Shown piece by piece: positions 37,501-47,897 of a stretch of DNA of 64,000 nt (the first letter of the stretch is position 1; the number at the start of each line of letters is the position of its first letter). Origin of the DNA: Axinella damicornis (lineage: Eukaryota > Porifera > Demospongiae > Axinellida > Axinellidae); NCBI GenBank assembly GCA_963931865.1, contig OZ007518.1, positions 1 to 64,000 of the forward strand, written 5' to 3'. A program made the position numbers and the translations under genes. Below the pieces are notes generated by a model, which saw nothing but the letters and a program-made list of their open reading frames with translations, was not told where the DNA came from and did no database searches.

Positions 37501-38299
37501 CTGCCCAGAGGTTTACAGTGAGCACCACTAGCACTGCACCAATCATACAGCAAGTGAGCAGCCACGCCAACGTTCCCTTGCACTTGAGCCAGACCACAGC
37601 CAGGAAATAAACCTGGGAGGAGTGTCAAACACATGCAAGAAGGAGGGGGAGGGTCACACACATTCAAGAAGGAGGGGGAGGGTCACACACATTCAAGAAG
37701 GAGGGGGAGGGTCACACACATTCAAGAAGGAGGGGGAGGGGCTCAGAAGATGGAGGGGAAAGGTCAAACACAAATAATATTATGCTTGTGGGAGGAGAAA
37801 ACACAATGTAATGAAGGTTCCTCACAAAGAAAAGTGCAAGAATTGGAAGGTCCATCACCCGGCGCAGTCCCTAGGGCAGGAAGGAGCTCCAAGTTAGTCC
37901 TTGTGACAGTTAATTGTTACTAAAAACTCACCATAGATCCCGGCAGAGTGCCTGATATATTCTGTGCAGAGAGACAACCAATGAAAAACAAGTTTCCCTT
38001 GATGTGTAAACCTATGTGATTGGGGCTTCATGAGCATACAATCACCACAGCTTCGTGAGTCCTTTATTCTACATTGCTTACGGATCAGTACTGACCTGGA
38101 ACACACGCGGGGGGACGGCCCGGCGATCCTCCATCGGACCCAGCACGTCGAAGAGGGGAGGCTCCGCCGAAAATTCTGCCAATGCTACACACAGCAGCAC
38201 CAACGCTACCAGAAAGTGGGCCAGCTGTAATGCGACCCCCCACCATCGCCGAACACCAGCCCTGAATTGACCTGGGCTACAACAGCGTGCAAACACCAT
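33862..38299 (-). CDS. Unrecognised multi-pass membrane protein (363 aa, 9 exons)
   Basis: Exons on the minus strand: 38299-38096, 37961-37932, 37612-37482, 37424-37307, 37022-36849, 36153-36034, 35960-35910, 35326-35275 and 34073-33862. All junctions are GT-AG and the phases close to 364 codons with TAA at 33862-33864. The start is the first ATG of the frame, 11 bp after an out-of-frame ATG. About seven hydrophobic segments are visible: one in exon 1 (LAHFLVALVLLCVALAEF), two in exon 3, one each in exons 4 and 5, and two across exons 8-9. Between the fifth and sixth lies a Cys-rich loop (VQCWQCASAERCRGLEDC, then an N-x-T sequon). The tail is charged and Arg-rich (RLVRRRGDGEERDSEDGR). I do not recognise the family. 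The gene is divergent from the ENT gene. Confidence 0.75.
34225..34285. repeat. Dispersed repeat (GTTCGTGGGGCGGGACTAG)
   Basis: A segment reading GAAGTGGGATG then TTCGTGGGGCGGGACTAGAC, followed by TAGTGACGC, recurs in inverted orientation at about 43345-43405 in the last ENT intron with few mismatches. It is probably the end of a transposable element. No full element was delimited. Confidence 0.6.
34531..34772. mobile_element. hAT-like MITE containing a poly-G run
   Basis: The left end CAGGGTTTCATCTA and the right end (inverted CAGGGTTTCATGTA) match at 13 of 14 positions. CAGGG ends are common in hAT elements. Flanks ATTCAGC and ATTCATC could be a 7-8-bp target duplication with one mismatch. 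The interior starts with about 27 consecutive G (34548-34575), then C-runs. It lies in an intron of the membrane-protein gene. Confidence 0.6.
35414..35640. repeat. 35-bp minisatellite, about 6 copies
   Basis: Unit GGACCATGCGGTATGGGGAA then GATCAGTATGCACAG, period 35 (GACCATGCGG at 35421 and 35456), with two variant copies at the right. It lies in the intron between exons 7 and 8 of the membrane-protein gene. Confidence 0.92.
37633..37745. repeat. 29-bp minisatellite, about 4 copies
   Basis: Unit TTCAAGAAGGAGGGGGAGGG then TCACACACA, in the intron between exons 2 and 3 of the membrane-protein gene. Confidence 0.9.
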
Positions 38300-39227
38300 C
38301 CCTTTACCATGTATACCAACGTTGACATGACAGATTTAGCCCCACCCACCTTTCTCAGATCATGTGACCAATAATTAAATCGCGGGCCACGCTGTTCAAC
38401 CGCGCGCTAGGCAGGAGAAGGTTCGCCATTAGAGTGAGTGCTGTCATATCTAGGTATCACTGAGAGGGGAAACTAATCTCCGACAGCAGGAGGAACAATG
38501 CGTGTTTTGGGAGGGCAAATTTATAATCAGCATGTCTTGGTGGGTCGGCGTGGTTGGGTCAGGGTGCTGTCAAATGAGTGCTCAGTTGTAGACGTCTACA
38601 GCTTAGGCGCCAGCTGTTATATTTTACGTTGCATGTACTATACTGTGCGTAATAATTTTGTGTTCTGTAAATTATTGGGTTATTATTATTATGGTTGTTT
38701 TGGGAGGAGTTTAATACTGTTTGGCTCTGCTGCTATATTTTGATGGAATGGCTGTAGTCGTAGTAATAGTACACTTTAATAATTTATTTAAACAGGTGGT
38801 CCCTTCAGCCCCTGATCTGCCAGGGAGTCCTGCGTACCCAATCTGTTCGATTCGATGCCCAGCCGGAAGCACGTGTAGTGCACGTGACGTAGCGTCGAAT
38901 GTAATCAGGACATTACAACCACGTGAGCCTCATTCCCAGGCCGCATCCTGGGAACGAGGCTACAGCCACGTGATCAAACCAATCAAACTTATGTGAGCAG
39001 TACTAAGCAACTACAGTCTTGTGCCCAGCTGTCTTCAATGTAGCATTGCTATTGGTACAAATTCCTTCGTGAAGGTGTCATTTTATTGATGAGTATCAAG
39101 AAGACTGCCCATTGTTACTCAGATGGATTTCTGCATGAGCTTCTGGCTGGGCATGAGACTACCAACCATTCTTTGGACAAGAACACTGCACTGATTTGTG
39201 CTGTATTGGTGTGTGTGTGTAGGAGTC
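38300..39227. promoter_or_regulatory. Divergent intergenic region with several ACGTG motifs
   Basis: Lies between the start of the minus-strand membrane-protein gene and the plus-strand ENT gene, and so holds both promoters. Between 38870 and 38975 there are four ACGTG/CACGTG words (AGCACGTGTAG, TGCACGTGACGTAG, CCACGTGAG, CCACGTGATC), which are E-box or bZIP-like sites. A 34-bp foldback sits among them. A GTGTGTGTAG acceptor-like sequence just before the ENT ATG suggests a 5' non-coding exon upstream. No TATA box was identified. Confidence 0.4.
38927..38960. repeat. Small foldback of the GCCTCGTTCCCAGG family
   Basis: GCCTCATTCCCAGG, a 6-nt loop, then CCTGGGAACGAGGC: near-perfect 14-bp arms. 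The arms match the ends of the 608-bp element at 27161-27768. Confidence 0.85.
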
Positions 39228-40450
39228 ATGACGGAGAAGGGACGTAAGATCACCGTGGACAAGTTCCACAAGATCAACAGATTTGCGGGTACTGATGAGG
39301 AGCGCCACCCCCTCCTGCTCGGCCAGGGCACGCCCCCAGCAGACGCGTGCCTGCTCACGTACATCATCCTCTACCTACAGGGCGTTGGACACCTCTTGCC
39401 CTGGAACTTCTTCATCACAGCAAGCGAGGTTAGCCAAGCACACTACATCTCTCGTAGCCTATGTTGTGCCGGGTACGTGCATGACAGGAATATGCCTGCG
39501 AACTGCAGTGAATGACCCTACTACCACACCCACTCACTCACAGTACTTCACACAGAAGTTTACGTGTCCTCCTGACAGTAACTCCTCTTGTTATGGCTTT
39601 GAGCACTCCTTTGAGAACTACTTCTCGGTGGCTTCCATGCTGCCTATCTTTGTGATGGGAGGTGTCAACATATGGCTTCAGAGCAAGTGAGTGACAGCTG
39701 TGTCAACTGGACCTTTTGTGTTGCAGCTGTATAAGCCATGCCATCCCATGTTAGGGTGCACTACAAGTACAGGATGGTTCTGGCCCTGCTGACCATGCTG
39801 GCGCTGTTCGCTGTCACCACTGCGTTCGTTGGGATCCCTACCTCACGCTGTAAGCTGCTTGAAATTACAGTGGGAATGTGGTCCTTATTTGGCCATCCCA
39901 ATTCAATAACTCTTTATTTGGTTTCTGGAAACCGGTTGGTTGTAGGTCAGTGATTGTATTGCCTGTACATGTAGTGAACGCCTCCTGACATGGAAAGAGT
40001 CCCCACTGGGAAGTACATGTAGCGTGGCATGCCGCACCCACTACAGTCTCACACAGTACTCTCATCACATGGCCGGGCAGCTGGTTCATACTTCGTGCAC
40101 GTGTCTAACAATCAAGAATTGGTATTGTGGTGCATTCTGGTACACGTGTGTCCCTTCATATCCTTCCCAGGGGTGGATGGCTTCTTTGTTGTGACTCTCC
40201 TTAGCGTCATCATTATGAACAGTAAGTGATGAAGCCCTTCTTGGTGTACTTAAAATCTGTACCTCACCTCACCCTTGAGCTGCTCCTCACCTCCTCCCTC
40301 CCCTACTCTACCTGCAGTGGCTTCTTCCATATTCCAGAGCAGTACCTTCGGGTTTGCCGGAGTTCTGCCGATGAAGTATACCTCCATTGTCATGAGCGGA
40401 CAGGTAAGCAGTGCCTGGCTACGTCCATCAATCATCTGCTTTCCATTCAG

Positions 40451-40495
<45 letters not shown>

Positions 40496-43400
40496 ACACT
40501 CTCCACAACTTGCACAAACCCTCCACGTCTCCTACAACAACCCTTCCATAGGCATGTGCAGGCATATTTGCAGCCTTGGCAAACATTATCTTCACAGCTG
40601 CCGCCACAACCACGGAGGACAGTACGTTTGGTTATTTCTCGACTGCTGTGGCCGTCATTCTCGTCTGCATCGTCACCTTCTTCCTCCTGCTCCGACTGGT
40701 GAGCAGAGATTAGGGTCTCCCACCTGCGGTTGATAGGCAAGCTGTATGCATGCTCTCCCCCTCCAGAAATTTGTGCAGTTTTACCTCACCCAGACCAGCG
40801 TCAAGACCCAGAAGGCCAAGCAGGAAGCAGGTGTGTCACCTGCCCTACACCCATGGATTGTAGTATGACTTGTCTTCAAGCAATTCTCAAGGTTTGGAGA
40901 ATTGGTACCAATTCTGCTGAAGATAGATTCCCTGAATAGCCCTATTCCTTGTGTGCTTTCTACACAGGGGGCTAACTTTGCCGCAATCTTACACTTTTGC
41001 AAGGTTCACATGATTTTAGTAGGGAAACAACTTCTGTTGGCCAGGCTGTGGATCATCCCACGCCCTCCTGGAGAGAGAGGGAGCCTGGGAACAAGGTTAC
41101 TCCCTCCTGGAGAGAGAGGGAGCCTGGGAACAAGGTTACTCCCTCCTGGAGAGAGAGGGAGCCTGGGAACAAGGTTACTCCCTCCTGGAGAGAGAGGGAG
41201 CCTGGGAACAAGGTTACTCCCTGCCGGAGCTGTAGACACCTGCTACACCCAGTTGTCCTACTTACGGTTTTCCATGCTGTAAAATGGAAGGCGTGAAATT
41301 TCTGGGATGCTGCATGCACTTCCATTTCAATATGTGTGCATACACACACACACACACATGCACACATACACTAGCTGTTCGTGCTTCTGTGAACGTAAGA
41401 GCTGTGGCCACCTCGCCACCATTCTGGAAAATATTCCGCAGTGTGAGCCGCTAACCTGATCCGTAGCTTGTTCCTTGCTTGTGAAGAACTACCGTCACAT
41501 TTGCTGTCTTGCCAGGAGCGTGTGAATCGAATTCTTGACCTCCTCCCTAGATCTGGGTGTACGCTGTGAGCGTGTTCCTCGTGTTCACCGTCACCATTTC
41601 CCTGTTCCCAGCGGTGCTGTCGTCCATCAAGTCCACCTCTCCTGATGCCAAGGCATCTCCATGGACAGGTGAGGAGGATATCCGTACCCAACAGCTGTTA
41701 TGATCAGCATGCACGTACCTCCTCTCCACCGGCCGACCCGTGACAGTGTTCACCGCCTTGGTGTCCCATAAGCTCATGATTAGGAGAATATTAGACATTG
41801 TCTGTAACTCTTTACCGACAGGAGAGGGGGCAGTTTCAGTAGACAGCTTAGTCTAAACTGGAGAGACGAATTGTATCACTTCTCTTTCCCAGGAAAGTAC
41901 TTCACTCCCATCGTGTGCTTCCTGCTCTTCAACGTGGCAGACTTCGTGGGGCGGTTCATCACTCACTGGGTTTTGGTAAGTGCCAACGAACTGGTAGTAG
42001 CTATCAAGCCGCTGATGCCCTACAGCCAGGTGTGGGTGAATCCAATCCCCATTCTTAGATGCGATATGTATGCTGCGTAATCAGAAACCAATGTATTGCT
42101 GTGTGTCAACTAAATATTTTAGTTGTATTCTGAAGAGGAATAGAACATTGATTTGCTTGAGGTGTGGTAGGGTTTCTCAGCTTTAATCTTTCACTCTGAA
42201 TACTTCCCTTGTGCAGGCTGGCAGCAATCGGTTTGTACTGCTTTCGTTGTGTGCACTGCGGGTGTGTTTCGTCCCCTTGTTCCTCCTCTGCAATGCCCGG
42301 GGGGCGGGGGGGATGAGGAGTCTCCCCATCGTATTCAACTGTGATGCCTTCCCCATTGTATTCAACCTCCTGTTTGCTCTCAGCAACGGCTACCTCAGCT
42401 CTGTTGCCATGGTAACAGCACCACAGTAAGTCAGCACTACTACATGTAGCTCTGTTTCCATGGTAACAGTAACACAGTAAGTAAGCTCTACCAGCAGTAT
42501 GTGCTCACATTCAAAAGGTACCACTTCCTTGTACATTGAAACAACATTCAGTTGACTTGTCTTAGTAGTAGAGATTAGATAAGTAATACTGTAAGTGAAA
42601 TTATGTACAAGCAGCTTTTGCTCGCCTCCGGACTATGCACTAGCGTCTCTAGTGAACAGCATTATCTTGCAGGATTAACCCTAAGTACATATGTAGGGTC
42701 CCATGTGTCACTGGTCCCCCCCCCCCCCCGAATATCCCACTTGTTACTCACAGGCACACACGCTGGATGAAACTTGATACTGTACATGCCCAATGGAGTA
42801 GCTACAATGACTTCGAACTTTCTAAGTAACCACCCACCACTAATTTCTCCCAGATTAATAAACTGGTACTCAGGGGCTACCCCTTGAGGCATGTAGACAA
42901 ATTTGGCCACACTCCATTGTCCTGAACCTGTCAATTGAGTTTGTGATTGTAACAATTACAAGTAGCTTCGCTCGCTCAGCTGCTTTCCCATTGTTCGCCT
43001 ACGCGAGTAATCCGGCGCCAGACAGCTCTCTGTGCTGCTCCCTGATTACATCGATCTGCTTCAGCTGCTGCTCCCCATTTGCATCCGCTTTCAGCCGCTG
43101 CTCCCCGATTACATCCGCTTCAGCTGCTGCTCGCCGCTTGCATCCGCTTCAGCTCCCCGATTGCGTCTGCTTCAACTTGTGCTCCCCGATTGTGTCCTCT
43201 TCGGCTGCTGCTCGCCAATTCCGTCCACTTCAACTGCTGCTCCCCGATTGCGTCCGTTTATAGCCCCAGCTGTTCCAGCCTATACCCAATGTTCTCAAAC
43301 ATACTTTGCGGAGTTCGAGGTTCAGTAAATTGAAGTATGAAGGTCATGCGTCATTAGTCTAGTCCCGCCCCACGAACATTCCACTTCCGTCACACGTTAA

Positions 43401-43542
43401 ATTATGGGTTCCATCTTATCATAGATCTGTCCCACACGACCAGCGGGAGACAGCCTCTACCATAATGGCCTTCTTCTTGTCAGGAGGACTGCTTTGTGGG
43501 GGGGTCATCTCTTTCTTGTGGACGTGGTTCGTAACTCTGTGA
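39228..43542 (+). CDS. Equilibrative nucleoside transporter, SLC29/ENT family (444 aa, 12 exons)
   Basis: Moves nucleosides across membranes down their gradient; ENTs have 11 membrane helices. Exons: 39228-39428, 39544-39686, 39755-39849, 40171-40221, 40318-40403, 40552-40698, 40767-40830, 41375-41394, 41551-41668, 41893-41975, 42217-42425, 43425-43542 (stop TGA). All phases close to 445 codons, near human ENT1 (456 aa). Family motifs appear in order: HLLPWNFFITA in helix 1, FQSSTFGFAGVLPMKYTSIV with MSGQ in helix 4-5, FGYFSTAVAVILVCIVTFF in helix 6, FNVADFVGRFIT in helix 8, ALSNGYLSSVAM in helix 10, and RETASTIMAFFLSGG in helix 11. The loop between helices 6 and 7 is short (about 25 residues), ending in a 20-bp microexon (AVRASVN) that is needed to keep frame. 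Which ENT subtype it is cannot be told. Confidence 0.93.
41063..41225. repeat. 39-bp minisatellite, about 4 copies, in ENT intron 7
   Basis: Unit CCTCCTGGAGAGAGAGGGAG then CCTGGGAACAAGGTTACTC, period 39. The second half resembles the arm of the GCCTCGTTCCCAGG foldback family, so it may derive from one. Confidence 0.92.
42426..43424. other. Last ENT intron with degenerate repeats
   Basis: The longest ENT intron. 42957-43265 is a degenerate repeat of about 30 bp (CAGCTGCTGCTCCCCGATT variants). 43345-43405 is an inverted copy of the dispersed repeat at 34225-34285. A C-run lies at about 42717-42729. The open frames in it are by-products of the repeat. Confidence 0.7.
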
Positions 43543-44010
43543 TGTATCGATACAGGTCAATTCTATTAGAGGAATGTTCGTGTACCAATATTTATGATCT
43601 GGCTGTGCCAACTGTTTACTGCTGTGTCCCAGTATGTCCTCCTCGTGCCGTATACTCGTGTTACCAATGTGTGATATTGTACAGTTCACTGGACAATCTT
43701 ATGATCATTAAATTTGAAGTTTATTGGAGGGGATCGACTTGCTACATGTTCTTGCATTGGTTGACATATGACATACATTGGTGGACTGTGTGGAGGAGTC
43801 TAGTGTGTTCGTCTGGGGTTAATGCGCCGGGGTTTGGTGTGCAGTTCACCCGGGACTTGGGCTACCGGCTCAAACACATCGAGACACTTTCCACGACTCA
43901 TCTGCTTGGCTGCAAGTTTGGAGGAAAAGTTGACCATGCAGTGAAGTGAGCTGAGCTATAATGGTGGATGAGCTCTTATTAGCTTCAAGGAGTCTACTGT
44001 ACCTATAGTG
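43543..44010. other. 3' flank of the ENT gene
   Basis: No gene recognised. Open frames of up to about 150 codons lack family features or splice support. Confidence 0.3.
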
Positions 44011-44019
44011 TACCAGGAG

Positions 44020-44305
44020 CCCATGCTCCCCACGTTAGGGGTCTAAAACTGCTCCCCACGTGAGGGGTCTAAAACTGCTCCCCACGTGAGGGGTCTAAAA
44101 CTGCTCCCCACGTGAGGGATCTAAAACTACTCCCCACGTGAGGGATCTAAAACTACTCCCCACGTGAGGGGTCTAAAACTGCTCCCCACGTGAGGGGTCT
44201 AAAACTACTCCCCACGTGAGGGATCTAAAACTACTCCCCACGTGAGGGATCTAAAACTACTCCCCACGTGAGGGATCTAAAACTGCTCCCCACGTGAGGG
44301 ATCTG
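44020..44305. repeat. 26-bp minisatellite with CACGTG in nearly every unit
   Basis: Unit CTCCCCACGTGAGGGG then TCTAAAACTG, period 26, about 11 copies. Its core CCCC-ACGTGA-GGGG is nearly self-complementary and contains the E-box CACGTG (the first copy has ACGTTA instead). It lies between the convergent 3' ends of the ENT and LIN52 genes. Confidence 0.95.
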
Positions 44306-44558
44306 TATGTGTGTTGACCTCAAACAATGTGTATCCACACAATAGCACTTCACAGAGTGGGTGTGGCTGGTACAGTGCAAATTAAGTAACGGTTCTTGCA
44401 TGAAGAATTGTGAGAGGAATAATGTGCATATTCGTACTGTAATCTGATACCTGGCATTCAGCAGCAGCAAACAGAATTTTAGCAAAATGTGACAGTTGTC
44501 CATCGGAACTTCATAAATATTAGTTTATAAATATTAGTTTCTCATCTTACGGACATTT

Positions 44559-46924
44559 TTACTTTATTTGTATTATGCAGTTTTGTAGGTCAAAGTTTAT
44601 GAATTTTACCTTGGGGGATCTGAATTCATCAAACATATCACTCCCATATGGTAGCATTCTCTGGGAGATAGCTGGCATACCAAGTGACAAGCTGTATCTG
44701 TATTACAGCCACCAACCGTGTCTCACGTTACTCACCACAGTGTAAGCATACCAAGCCACAAGCACAATTAATGTTTGTGTACCACACTTACGTTACGTAC
44801 AGCACCGCGTCTTATTATCAGTCAGAGTAACAACCTCTGGGGCACAACAGGTATACATAAGAATGTTCCCCAATGATCGTATCTATTTCACATCCAGCAC
44901 CATGTCTCCAGCATTCAGACATTAGCGCAACAGTAAACGAGGTCACACACATCACCCTCATTTGTAACGGTGTCATTATGACATCAATTATGATATTGGG
45001 TGTGCAGTGGTGAGTCTCCATTAAGCAACACAGGCTTTGTCCCGAGTTCAAATCCTACTAAAGCCCTTGGTTTTTCCATTGAGGGGTGGTTCGCCTTAAT
45101 TTGCCCCAGAAAAACAGGTTTGAGCAATGCCATTTATGGTACTGGAGATGTGGCATTCCAGGGATATCAAATAAAACTGAACTGAACTGATGACATCAGT
45201 CGCGCTATAAAATAACAACGGGCAGAAGCAAACACAAGGCACATCAGATGAAGTTGAGATGGTGTGGATGCAAGACTAGGAATGGTGCCAGATTATAATT
45301 TTGTGCCAACCAACATTCTCCTGGACTTAATTTGCTCAACTCCAAAGATTACAATGAACTGCATTGGCGGAAGAGTTAATGGCTCCAGACCTCACTGTTA
45401 TTCCAAGCTCCCAATACACAAACGTACCTTCTTCGACTCCCAACTGGTATGCCAGGTTCTGCAGGGCACGGACCTTCTCCATGAGCTGAGAATGGGTGAG
45501 GCTGGCAAACTCTGAACAAAAGGAGAAGTGATATGTCTTACCAGTGGCACGTCCACTGGCTATACTGATGCATGTCCACTGGCTATACTGATGCACGTCC
45601 ACTGGCTATACTGATGCACGTCCACTGGCTATACTGATGCACGTCCACTGGCTATACTGATGCACGTCCACTGGCTGCATGTCCATTATTGTATTGACAA
45701 ATGCTTTAGCGCAGTGTCTTGGGCATGTATACTTGTTCCACTAATGTAGGCTGCTACTTCATCACCATCTCATAGATTAGAGCTACTTCTGAGGTGTAGC
45801 ATAACCCAATCAAAAATAAAACGGCTAAAACTACATCACTGTTACTAAACATGACTATTCACAACAACCCCACTGGATGCTGGCAGGAATCACTACATGG
45901 AAACTTACCATTGATCATACGATAGTCATCACGCTGAACTTCCAACATCCACTTAGGAGGCGCTGGAGAGAGATGCTGTACATGCAGGGAGATGGGATGG
46001 CTCACACATCATAACATGCTCAGCATCTGTTGCTCTCCCCCTCTCAGTTGAAATCGCATGCAGTGGTAACACTGACTGGATTCACAATGCTGAATGTGTA
46101 ACAAATTTATGACTATAGAGCGGTTGCACTTGACGTCACCGGCCGTAAAACAACCGAAATGCCCTCCATTATACTCCGTTTCTTTCATAAGGGTGTGTGG
46201 CAAGAAGTAGTAATTTCCACAGTGATCTTAGAAACGCAAGCAGCTCGGAACTTACGAAGTACTACTGTGTGAACTGTCGCTGTAGCGCAGTTACCATGCC
46301 GATTAGATCGAGCAGCTACGCGACCTGGAGTACAAGCGAGACAGTAGTTTCCGTTCAGCTGCCATTGAACTCCATGTTCTTTTGCCACACGGACGTACTC
46401 AGTGACGTGGTTTTGTGACGTCAATGCAGCCGCTCTATTAAAACCTACACTTACAACCGGATTCTGTTTTTGGGCACATTTCAAGCTCTCAAGCAGTCAG
46501 CATGCTTATTGCAAGTCCGCACACACCAGAAAATGAGTCTCGAAAAGGTGTATGGGTTGGAGGAATGAGAAGCAACCAGAACAAGCACTACCCCCTTCAC
46601 AATTTCCCCTCCGCCTGTGAAAATGACACGTCTGACCAGTACTCAGTTTTGGGGTTTGAATCCTAAGATTCCTGTGGGAGCAGTCTCACTCAATCACCCT
46701 CGTCCCAAGACACATCAACTTGTAACTCACCAGCGGATTGAAGTCCCCGACTGTAAGAGACGAGAGTGCAAAACAAAAGATTAAGCCCTACTGTCACCAA
46801 CAGATGAATACCCTTATAGCTCACAGAAGTTCTGGTCCGGCCACATTACTGGAGAATCGCAGCTGAGGCGCTCTGTGGATACAAGAGACTCAGTTTCCCG
46901 CTCCATGACTGCTCTGATTGCCAT
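44559..46924 (-). CDS. LIN52: LIN52, DREAM/MuvB complex subunit
   Basis: LIN52 links the MuvB core to p107/p130 in the DREAM complex, which represses cell-cycle genes. Exons: 46924-46825, 46750-46731, 45975-45909, 45511-45428, and a tentative last exon 44671-44559 (stop TAA overlapping AATAAA). Phases close. Residues 14-33 read LVSTERLSCDSPVMWPDQNF, aligning with the human segment that carries the pocket-binding LxSxExL motif and phosphoserine 28. Then come APPKWMLEVQRDDYRMINEF and LTHSQLMEKVRALQNLAYQL, the family core. The model is 126 aa against 116 in human. The last exon (EEAISQRMLPYG onward) does not resemble the usual ending and could be wrong. An E2F-like TTTCCCGC (46894-46901) lies in exon 1. 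Divergent from the BAG gene. Confidence 0.88.
44987..45189 (+). mobile_element. tRNA-derived SINE with ACTGA tail
   Basis: A 203-bp insert flanked by the 9-bp direct repeat ATGACATCA (44978-44986 and 45190-45198). Near its 5' end are A-box-like TGTGCAGTGGTGAG and B-box-like GAGTTCAAATCC. The body ends with AAATAAAACTGAACTGAACT, a short tandem tail typical of SINEs. It sits in a LIN52 intron in antisense orientation. Confidence 0.72.
45558..45685. repeat. 23-bp minisatellite, about 6 copies, in a LIN52 intron
   Basis: Unit CTATACTGATGCACGTCCACTGG, shown here as two parts: CTATACTGATGC and ACGTCCACTGG. Confidence 0.93.
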
Positions 46925-47081
46925 CTACGGCGGGATTAACCGCGTATTACCTATACCGCGGTTGACGTGACCGCGCCCTTCAATCGATGACGACAGGACA
47001 GGGGATTTCCCCGTTGAGCGAAGGACGGTTGCGTCATAGATAATAGAGCGTAAAGTTGCGTTCGTGCCTAAAGTTGAGAAC
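46925..47081. promoter_or_regulatory. 157-bp bidirectional promoter between LIN52 and BAG gene
   Basis: The two start codons face away from each other 157 bp apart. The interval is CpG-rich and holds TGACGTGA (CRE/ATF-like, 46963-46970) within the near-palindrome CGGTTGACGTGACCG, and GGGGATTTCCCC (47001-47012), a perfect palindromic match to the NF-kB/Rel consensus. No TATA box. Function is inferred from position only. Confidence 0.5.
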
Positions 47082-47708
47082 ATGATCCCTGACAACCGAG
47101 CAGTACCGCTACCTCAGCACTGGGAGATGAAAAGGGATCCATATTCTGGGTGGCCTTTCTTTGTGGATCATGTGCACCGTCTCACAACGTGGGACGATCC
47201 TAGATACTGGCACTCAATAGCCCCTGGCTACAGCTATCCCCCTAGTTCCTCCCGTCCTCCTCAAGAGGCAGTTCCCATTGCGCCAGTAGACCAACCGTGG
47301 CACGTCGCATACCAATATCCACAAGTGAATGACCCGCTGAATGCAGAAGAGAGGGGAGCAGAAGACCAGGGTGGCCCCGAAGTAGCATCTGGGAATAATA
47401 ATTTAGGAGATGAAAGCAGCCAACGTGTCCCCAGTGAAGCACCAGCACAGGTACAGGAGAAGCTGGGATGGATAGAGCAGATCAGGTGGAAGGTGGAGGG
47501 TATGCGCCAGGACATGGAGAGGTATGTTGGCCATGCAAAGACCAGCAAAGAGTATGTCCGTATTGAGGAGACACTGATGTCATACCTACTGGAGCTGGAT
47601 ACTATAGAGACTCTTGGATCAGGCTTGGTCAGGAGTGCCAGGAAGAGTGTGGTGAAAACAATTCAGTCACTGCAGGAGCTCTTAGAATCAAGAGCAACTC
47701 CATTATAA
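47082..47708 (+). CDS. BAG3-like co-chaperone with WW and BAG domains (208 aa, single exon)
   Basis: BAG proteins bind the Hsp70/Hsc70 ATPase domain as nucleotide-exchange factors; BAG3 adds a WW domain that binds proline-rich partners. Start at the ATG at 47082; the frame is open six codons further up but without another ATG. WW domain at residues 9-41: [20 protein letters not shown] with both signature Trp (W14, W37) and the final Pro. Residues 52-66 are Pro/Ser-rich. The BAG domain spans about 127-202: [20 protein letters not shown], then [17 protein letters not shown] and [19 protein letters not shown]. It is much shorter than human BAG3 (575 aa): the middle region is reduced and no IPV motifs for small heat-shock proteins are seen. 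WW plus BAG in one protein is the BAG3/starvin arrangement. Confidence 0.92.
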   Translation: MIPDNRAVPLPQHWEMKRDPYSGWPFFVDHVHRLTTWDDPRYWHSIAPGYSYPPSSSRPPQEAVPIAPVDQPWHVAYQYPQVNDPLNAEERGAEDQGGPEVASGNNNLGDESSQRVPSEAPAQVQEKLGWIEQIRWKVEGMRQDMERYVGHAKTSKEYVRIEETLMSYLLELDTIETLGSGLVRSARKSVVKTIQSLQELLESRATPL

Positions 47709-47897
47709 GTTTTGGCTGTACGCGCAGGTACATGTCTGTTGATGCGTGGTGTGTTCATAACTGTCTCCTTATGCAATTCATTACGGCGTGCATAAAACCT
47801 CTAAATATTTTCCATGAATGTTCTACCGGAAGTATTACTGTAGCTGCAACACATTGATATAATAGCTCTTCCCAGGCAGTCTGGGCATAATATCAAG

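Noticed and set aside
40428..40740. Minus-strand frames through the C-run in ENT intron 5
   Set aside because: Antisense to confirmed ENT exons, with Gly or Val runs from homopolymer and CA-repeat sequence.
43494..43949. 151-codon frame after the ENT gene
   Set aside because: It starts inside the last ENT exon in another frame, has no family features, and is best read as 3' flank.
46894..46901. TTTCCCGC as a functional E2F site controlling LIN52
   Set aside because: It lies inside the coding part of exon 1 and is only 8 bp. No start-site evidence supports a regulatory role.
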